Below are positions 58,618 to 64,000 of a DNA stretch of 64,000 nt, in pieces. Positions within the stretch are counted from its first letter, which is position 1; every line of letters starts with the position of its first letter. Both the position numbers and the translations under genes were made by a program. The notes under the pieces were generated by a model. That model saw nothing but the letters and a program-made list of their open reading frames with translations. It made no database searches and was not told where the DNA came from. Source of the DNA: Diplocarpon mali (taxonomy: Eukaryota > Ascomycota > Leotiomycetes > Helotiales > Drepanopezizaceae); NCBI GenBank assembly GCA_024741835.1, contig JAENRP010000018.1, forward strand, positions 208,662 to 272,661, read 5' to 3'.

Positions 58618-60354
58618 ATTGTTTGGGTGGTAGTATTGCTACTGCCAAGTCCGGAAGCCTGCGATACGGGCTATTCAGCTGACGGGCCAGGTATCTCACG
58701 GTCCCGACTGGAAGTTTGCAAGTTGATAAGCGAATCAATGCTAATTATGACGGCAGATTTCGAAGTCAGATTTACTCTGGCATTGGTAATATCGCCTGCT
58801 CGCTCCTTATTCTGTTCGGAGACATTGTAGCACCGGTCACAACATACAACGTCTTCATCTGGGCAAAATAGCGTGAGGAGTGATCTCTAAATCCCAACTT
58901 CTCCAACTCTAGCCGTCCAAGAAATACCATGCCATGATCGTCCTTTCTCTCCCCACCACCCGAGTCCGAGGTGACGAGTCGGGAGTTCCTGGAACTTTTG
59001 AGGAATATTTCTATGGATCTTGAGGATGGCAATGCGCCGCTAGCGAAACTTGTGCTTGAATCTCAATACTTGTGTCGTTGGTTGTGAAGCTAGCTCTGTA
59101 ATGGTCAACGCAACGTTTTCCATTTCAGTGGTGTAGTTATTTGCGTGCATGTTTATTTTCAGGTGTGTGGTGGTATATCGAGTCTGAAACAGAAACTATA
59201 CTGACAAGGGAAAGTCACACCAAGAACATTTGAAAGAGGCATTTAATGCGGGTGTAGATGATCATACAGCAATCTGGGGCATGTAGTGCCGAAGTGGCAG
59301 CCCCGAAGCGTTGACCGGCATGCAAGGCTCTTTCTATTCACATTGAAGCCACTCTGATTGCCCTCTTCCTGGCTCCGGATGACTGGAGCTGGCAACGGCA
59401 ACTAAAGTAAGCAATGGCCAGCGCGAGGAGGAATGTCCAGATGGTGCCTGAGACGTTGACTGCTTCAAAAGCGCCTGGCGACGACGACGGGGAAAGCGCA
59501 GCGGCCAGTCATGCGGGCGAGAGGGCTCCGAGCTCCTTTCGCACGCACCGCACCGCCTTTGAAATGGCATCCACCCCGCGATTGGTCCCAACCGATCAGA
59601 CGATATCGAGGTCCTGTCTCTCGCTCACACTCCCGTGTCGAGATGCTCAAGCTTGTCCTGTGATTATGCTGCTCTCGAAGTCGAATCAAAGTCTGCCGCT
59701 GGACTCGAGGCTCCAAGCCGCCTGGGTGCAAATGCAACAATCGTGAGCAGGCCTGGGGTTTGAATTGCGCCGCGGTGTTGCACCAGTCTCGTCACAGTCC
59801 TCGCCGCAGCAAGCCCGGTCCAGGAGGATGCAGGCGTGATCGTGAGCCACGAGGACACGGTTGCGCCGGTCGCAGAGCCTCAACGACTTGGCTCTCCTGG
59901 TAGTCCCCGTGTGGACCCTATCACTGTGGAACCTCACACATGCGCATTAATGTGTAACTGAGATGGAACGATTGGGAACAACACAGTGGTCTAACAACAC
60001 ATTGCTCTCAATCTCATGCGCCGTGCCATGCAATGCGATGCTTCATGAGAGAGCCACTGCCCTCCCTCGTGGTATGTCTATCTATCTATATTACACTGAA
60101 CTGGAAAGCGCAACGCTGAGCTGCAGAGAGAACCAAAGGAGAATCGTAAAATAATACAGTAGTTGGAAGAGGGGTCGAGAAGGGCCCATGTCCAGATCTT
60201 CGGGGAAAACCAGTGCAGAAGGGGGGCTGCGGTGGAGTGATGGGGTTCTTGATGTGACGAGACGTTTATGGAGCTCTGGCCCGTCTGACAACGTGGTGCG
60301 TCGTGTGTTGAGAGATGCTGGGGTGTGCTACACGTAGCCCATGTCGCCGCGGAA
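58618..60354. other. Convergent intergenic region, no supported gene
   Basis: 1.74 kb between convergent genes. Several overlapping ORFs of 60-110 codons occur at 59.3-60.0 kb, none recognisable and none favoured by splice sites. Nothing else seen. Confidence 0.5.
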
Positions 60355-61272
60355 TCACAGCACTTTGTGCTTGCGGAGGACCGTCTCCAGAGCTCCGGGG
60401 CCGAACAGGGAGTCGTCGGGGATCTGGTCGATGATGTAGGTGAGATTTGCAAAGAGGTCGCCCTGGTTCTTGTAGGCAAGTATGGCGGGAACGCCGGCGT
60501 TGTCGAACTCGATGTCTTCGTAGTGTACCCGGATGAAGTGGACCGAGGGGTTCTTGGAGACCAGGGGCGACAGGGCATCGGATATGACCTGGGAGACTGG
60601 GCACTGCGGTGTGTGAGCACAGGTCCGGCGATCAGATGAGGGAAAGTTGGGACATACCTCGGGATCATAGACAAACACCACCACAACCGTCTCCCGCGTA
60701 ACCTTCTCGATAGCATCCAAGTAGCCCAGCGCGTCCACCTCATCAAAGCGGCCATACCTCCTCACGCTAGGGCTCGTCCTGCGCGTCCGAATCCCACTGC
60801 CCTCGCGCCTCAGCTCCTCCCGTCTCTGCTCCCTCCAGCGCTCTACGAACTCCTCCTCCTCGTCGCTCGCGCTGTCGTCGCCGTCATCCAGTAGGAAGGT
60901 GCTGAGCCTCTTATCGTCACTGACGATCCGGTTCTCGGTGATCCTGGGCCTCCGGTGCGCACCCACGTTGCTCTTCCGCGCCTCCTGGTAACTGCGCGCA
61001 TCGGCAATGACGCCCTTGACGCCCGTCGTGCACCCGTTGTCGAAGTTGCGATGCGGCAGGAACATGGGTCCGCCTCGCGGGTCGAGCGATGGCATGCGCA
61101 TGGTCTCGTCGATGCGCTTCTGCAAGGAGATCTCTTCTTCGTCGCGATCTTGGTGATCGGCGTCGTGGGGGTAGTCGGCGGTGTCGTCGTGGTGGTGGGC
61201 GGGTTTGTGGTCGGCGGATGCGGTGGCTAGAATAGTGTCAAACTCTTCCTGAGCGGCGGTTTGGGCTGCCAT
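60355..61272 (-). CDS. PLP1: Phosducin-like protein (Gbeta-gamma cochaperone, phnA/bdm-1 type)
   Basis: Phosducin-like proteins help assemble G-protein beta-gamma dimers; the filamentous fungal homologues (PhnA, BDM-1) act in the same G-protein pathway. Exons on the minus strand: 61272-60658 and 60603-60355; 287 residues. The N-terminal half is acidic and ends in the conserved segment FLPHRNFDNGCTTGVKGVIA. The C-terminal half has a thioredoxin-like fold: RRYGRFDEVDALGYLDAIEK, VVVVFVYDPE-CPVSQVI (junction restored by the 54-nt intron, donor GTATGT) and GVPAILAYKNQGDLFANLTY. No CxxC redox motif is present, as in phosducins. The open frame runs 150 codons further upstream and has a poly-Pro stretch, but MAAQTAAQEEFDTI is a better start. 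Confidence 0.9.
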   Translation of the reverse strand: MAAQTAAQEEFDTILATASADHKPAHHHDDTADYPHDADHQDRDEEEISLQKRIDETMRMPSLDPRGGPMFLPHRNFDNGCTTGVKGVIADARSYQEARKSNVGAHRRPRITENRIVSDDKRLSTFLLDDGDDSASDEEEEFVERWREQRREELRREGSGIRTRRTSPSVRRYGRFDEVDALGYLDAIEKVTRETVVVVFVYDPEVCPNFPSSDRRTCAHTPQCPVSQVISDALSPLVSKNPSVHFIRVHYEDIEFDNAGVPAILAYKNQGDLFANLTYIIDQIPDDSLFGPGALETVLRKHKVL

Positions 61273-61462
61273 GACAGCGGAGGGCAAGCTGCTCTTTATG
61301 ATGGCGGGCTCTGTTCGCGTTTCCGAGGAGGAGCACAGGAACAGGAGGAGCGATGCAGGAGGACGGACAGGAGGAAGGCGTGCAAGGGAATGTGGGATGT
61401 GGGATTTGGCTTTTGGCTTTTGGCTTTGACTTTTGGCTGTGACGTGGTGCTTCTGGAAGGCG

Positions 61463-61501
61463 GGAGGTGGAGGCGGAGGTGGAGGTGGAGGTGGAGGTGG
61501 A
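61463..61501. repeat. GGTGGA/GGCGGA trinucleotide-type repeat
   Basis: About six units of GGTGGA on the plus strand. On the minus strand this is the 5' leader of the phosducin-like gene and would read as poly-proline if translated. Confidence 0.8.
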
Positions 61502-63465
61502 GAATATCTGGATATCGCCGTCGCAGATGTCGCTGAATGCTGGCAATCGGAGGCTGGACGGATCTCTTGGTGGTGTCGCAAAGGAGGACCCTGAATAGCC
61601 GGGTCAGGGATTAAGGAGAGGATTGGCCGGCGATGCGCGAGCAGGAGGTGTTTCAGCGTGAGACGAGCCTGTACGTGCGTGAAGTTTCTGAATGTCGACG
61701 CGTTGGTTCTCGGGATGAGCAGCACCAAACACCACGTGCGCTGCGGACGGAGGGGCTAGGGGTGAGGTGGGCCGGCTCACCGCCTCCCGCGGCCCGCAGG
61801 AGACGGGCAGCACGTGGTGTCGGCAGAAAATCGAGCGCGGTGAGCCAAGCATCGCATCTCTGCAGCTCATTTAGGGGTTTGCCAGTTCGTGTCGCGTGTG
61901 AGATGAACGCGGCCAGTGTCTGCTCACGTCGCCTTCTCCTGGATCGCAGATGCTGGACGGATGCTGGCTGCGTTGACAACTCAGCACCCGGTCTGGCCAT
62001 GCAATCTTTGCTCGGCGAAATTGCAACCAAGTCAAGTTGGTTCGGGTAAGGGTCTTACCTGTACACTCCAACTCCCCCCTTTTTTTTTCCATGCCATCGG
62101 CTACTGGGATAAGCGACGCTCGGCTAGTGAAATACCACCGTCCGATGAGTCTGTAGAGCAACTCCTCGGGCGTGTGTGGGAGGATCTACTGACTCTCCTC
62201 GATCCTGTGACGGGACCTCTCTCTACCATGCTTCGAATGATATTTCGACCGGACTGGCATTTCTCCAGCTTGGTTTGCGACATACTCGGTGCGCATGAGC
62301 AGCAGAGGTGAATTCGCACGGGATCCTGCATGCACGTCTGCCTTACGCCCCGTTTTACTCGAATCCGTAGAATTGTATTTCGGGATTCAGGGTCTTGACC
62401 GCTAGTCAAGACTTGAGTCAAACGATCCTGTCCCCCCATCCCCCATCCTCCTTGACTCGCTGCTAGTCAAACGAACGAATAATGGAGCACATACTTTAGG
62501 AATTGACCTGGAGCCCGCCTGGGTGGCCCTCAGAGGGGCGCAGCGAAGTATTGACCGCATTAAGCCCTTATATTAACTCACCTTTTTTTTTTTTTTTTTT
62601 CCTGATGGGCGGCGAACCTACCGTGAACTCTCCTGATCAACTTCTCCACTGAGAGGGGATTCCACGACCCCGAAGAGAACGCTTCCTTTGGCTTCTTGAA
62701 AGCGCGGTTCGCAATAACAGCCTCACCTTGCGTATGGCTTCTGGAGTGGGTGTATGAGAGCGAGTCGACCATGCTGCTCACACGCACGGCTACAAGTTGG
62801 GGGAGAGGTAGCTGACGCCGTGACCCAGCCAGCTCTACTCTCTTCGGGACAACAAGGTTCGTGAGTAAGCAAGTGGAGAGGTGGAAGGAATTACTGTAGG
62901 ATAGAGAACCTTACTTGTAGCCCAGGGGGGGAAAGCCGGCTCGATATTAGACTCCGAGGAAAAGATAACCCTCTGCACATCCACCTGGCCCCTCGGAGTG
63001 CTGAACGGGCTTGCAGCCCATCGAGAGGAAAAAGACGGAAAACAGAAGAGGGCGAAAGGTGCTCTGCATGTGCCCCATCGCCGGTCAAACAGAGGCCGCG
63101 CGAAGGCGACAGTACATTGAGGTGGGTTTGGGTCGGGCCAGCGGCGAGGGACACCGTCGGAGGTCCTCTACCTTCCCACCTAACCGGGCCTGACCATCAC
63201 ACGAAAATAGATTCTGGCTCTCGCGTCGGACTAAGCAACTGATTTGCATCTGACTTCTCGGGGATACGACGAAGTATGCAGATCCGTATCCTACGCCCCG
63301 CCGAAGCGCACATCTGATATCTATCCATCCGAAGGGGGGAAAGATCCGAGGTCTCCTTTTCCCATGACCCTTGCCAGCCAGAAACACCAGAGGCACGCAA
63401 CACGTCAACCGAGAACTCGACGCGCAAGGATGTGCACCAGGAGGAACGAGTCTGTCGTGTATCGA

Positions 63466-63527
63466 CTGTCGTCTGTCATCTGTCGTCTGTCGTCTGTCGT
63501 CTGCCGTCTGCCATCTGCCATCTGTCG
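63466..63527. repeat. Heptamer tandem repeat, unit TGYCRTC
   Basis: About eight or nine seven-base units (TGTCGTC, TGTCATC, TGCCGTC, TGCCATC) in a row, varying only at two transition positions (C/T and A/G). Not a fungal telomere repeat (TTAGGG). Confidence 0.8.
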
Positions 63528-64000
63528 CCATCAGGGCCATGCACGCTACCGAGGAGGAGGAATCCTCGGGTCCATCGAATGCAGATGCAGGTTCCTGCAA
63601 TATCAGCCGTGGTTAGCTGGGGTTGGGTACGACAAACAAGCCTTCAGAATCTTCCAAAATAGACCGCGCAGAGACCTAATCAAGACGGAGGCCCACGGCA
63701 GCAGTCGTGACTTGTGAGCTCCGAAAATCACATCACGCGCTACCCCCCCCCTTTTTCTCCCCTTCAGAGCAGGCTGCAAGTGTGGGCATTATCCATTCCA
63801 ACACGTGGACTTGGACAGGCCAGAGAGCCACTTGTGCCCGTAGGAACCAGACGCCCCCCCATTCGCAGCGTCCGGAGAGAGAGAGGGAGAGGATCGTCAG
63901 CTGTGAAAATTATAAAAGATCAAAGAGAGGTACAGCCTCGGCACAGCCGCAGACAACACTGGCCTCTGCGACATCAGCCTTGTCCCATTCCCCCACGTGA

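Larger units (their letters stand above)
61273..64000. other. 2.7-kb region without convincing genes
   Basis: Upstream of the phosducin-like gene to the window end. It begins with that gene's leader (with the GGTGGA repeat). Many short ORFs overlap in all frames without recognisable content. A poly-T run of about 20 lies near 62582-62600 and a heptamer array at 63466-63527. A TATA-like TTATAAAAG near 63908 could belong to a plus-strand gene starting beyond the right edge; this is a guess from the motif alone. Confidence 0.5.

Noticed and set aside
60355..64000. Right-hand part as start of another gene (long ORFs at 63085-63717)
   Set aside because: All frames overlap and contain the heptamer array; no domain or splice logic supports any of them.
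1..64000. Clustering of RNA-biology genes as an operon-like system
   Set aside because: About eight of 21 genes act in RNA or ribosome biology, but they are on both strands with independent promoters; such genes are abundant in any housekeeping region.
1..64000. Secondary-metabolite cluster, CRISPR array, viral insertion or tRNA gene
   Set aside because: No synthase, P450 or MFS cluster, no regularly spaced repeats, no viral proteins and no recognisable A/B-box pair with a cloverleaf were seen.

Overview
This is nuclear DNA of a filamentous ascomycete (Pezizomycotina). The evidence is short 44-170 nt GT-AG introns with CTAAY/CTGAY branch points, compact alternating-strand housekeeping genes, Zn2Cys6 regulators and a transposase relic whose in-frame stops look like C-to-T (RIP-type) changes. 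Protein style suggests Leotiomycetes or a neighbouring class, but that is only an impression. I rebuilt the gene models by joining exons by hand. All complete spliced models close in frame.

Layout. 1-1354: 5' part of the ribosome-maturation GTPase EFL1 (minus, runs off the left edge). 1.4-5.95 kb: A+T-rich, gene-poor, with one plausible small basic protein. 5.95-9.15 kb: IRC6 (minus), SMD3 (minus), then GEP4 (plus) leaving a shared 218-bp divergent promoter. 9.15-15.3 kb: an unusually long region without convincing genes, full of microsatellites, G-runs, a 98-bp inverted repeat and a recurring 9-mer, leading into a homeobox regulator (15.3-17.2 kb). 18.6-23.9 kb: a DNF3-type P4-ATPase flippase. 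25.5-31.7 kb: the DnaJ splicing factor CWF23, mitochondrial IBA57/CAF17 and the decapping enzyme DCP2. 31.7-36.2 kb: a DUF4112 protein, ribonucleotide reductase small subunit RNR2, and SRP9/21. 36.8-40.0 kb: a DUF1308 protein and the WD40 protein SWD2. 40.3-40.5 kb: decayed Tc1-like transposase. 40.9-45.7 kb: oxaloacetate carrier OAC1, tRNA-thiolation factor NCS2, and a PTM1/GPR107-like seven-helix membrane protein. 45.7-49.2 kb: gene-poor. 49.2-58.6 kb: an 842-aa protein with an internal Zn2Cys6 motif and tandem repeats, the U-box cyclophilin CYP60, and a 1005-aa Zn2Cys6 transcription factor. 60.4-61.3 kb: a phosducin-like protein. 61.3-64 kb: no convincing gene.

Functional themes are RNA and protein biogenesis (EFL1, SMD3, CWF23, CYP60, DCP2, SRP9/21, NCS2, SWD2), mitochondrial and lipid functions (GEP4, IBA57, OAC1, DNF3), DNA precursor supply (RNR2) and regulation (homeobox, two zinc-cluster proteins, phosducin). 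I see no biosynthetic cluster, virus or intact transposon. I see no strong case for a wholly new system. The best leads are the long homeobox leader, the odd internal zinc-cluster protein, several non-standard splicing details (a GC-AG intron, a stop-free 48-nt intron, coding exons of 10-21 nt) and the RIP-like transposase relic.
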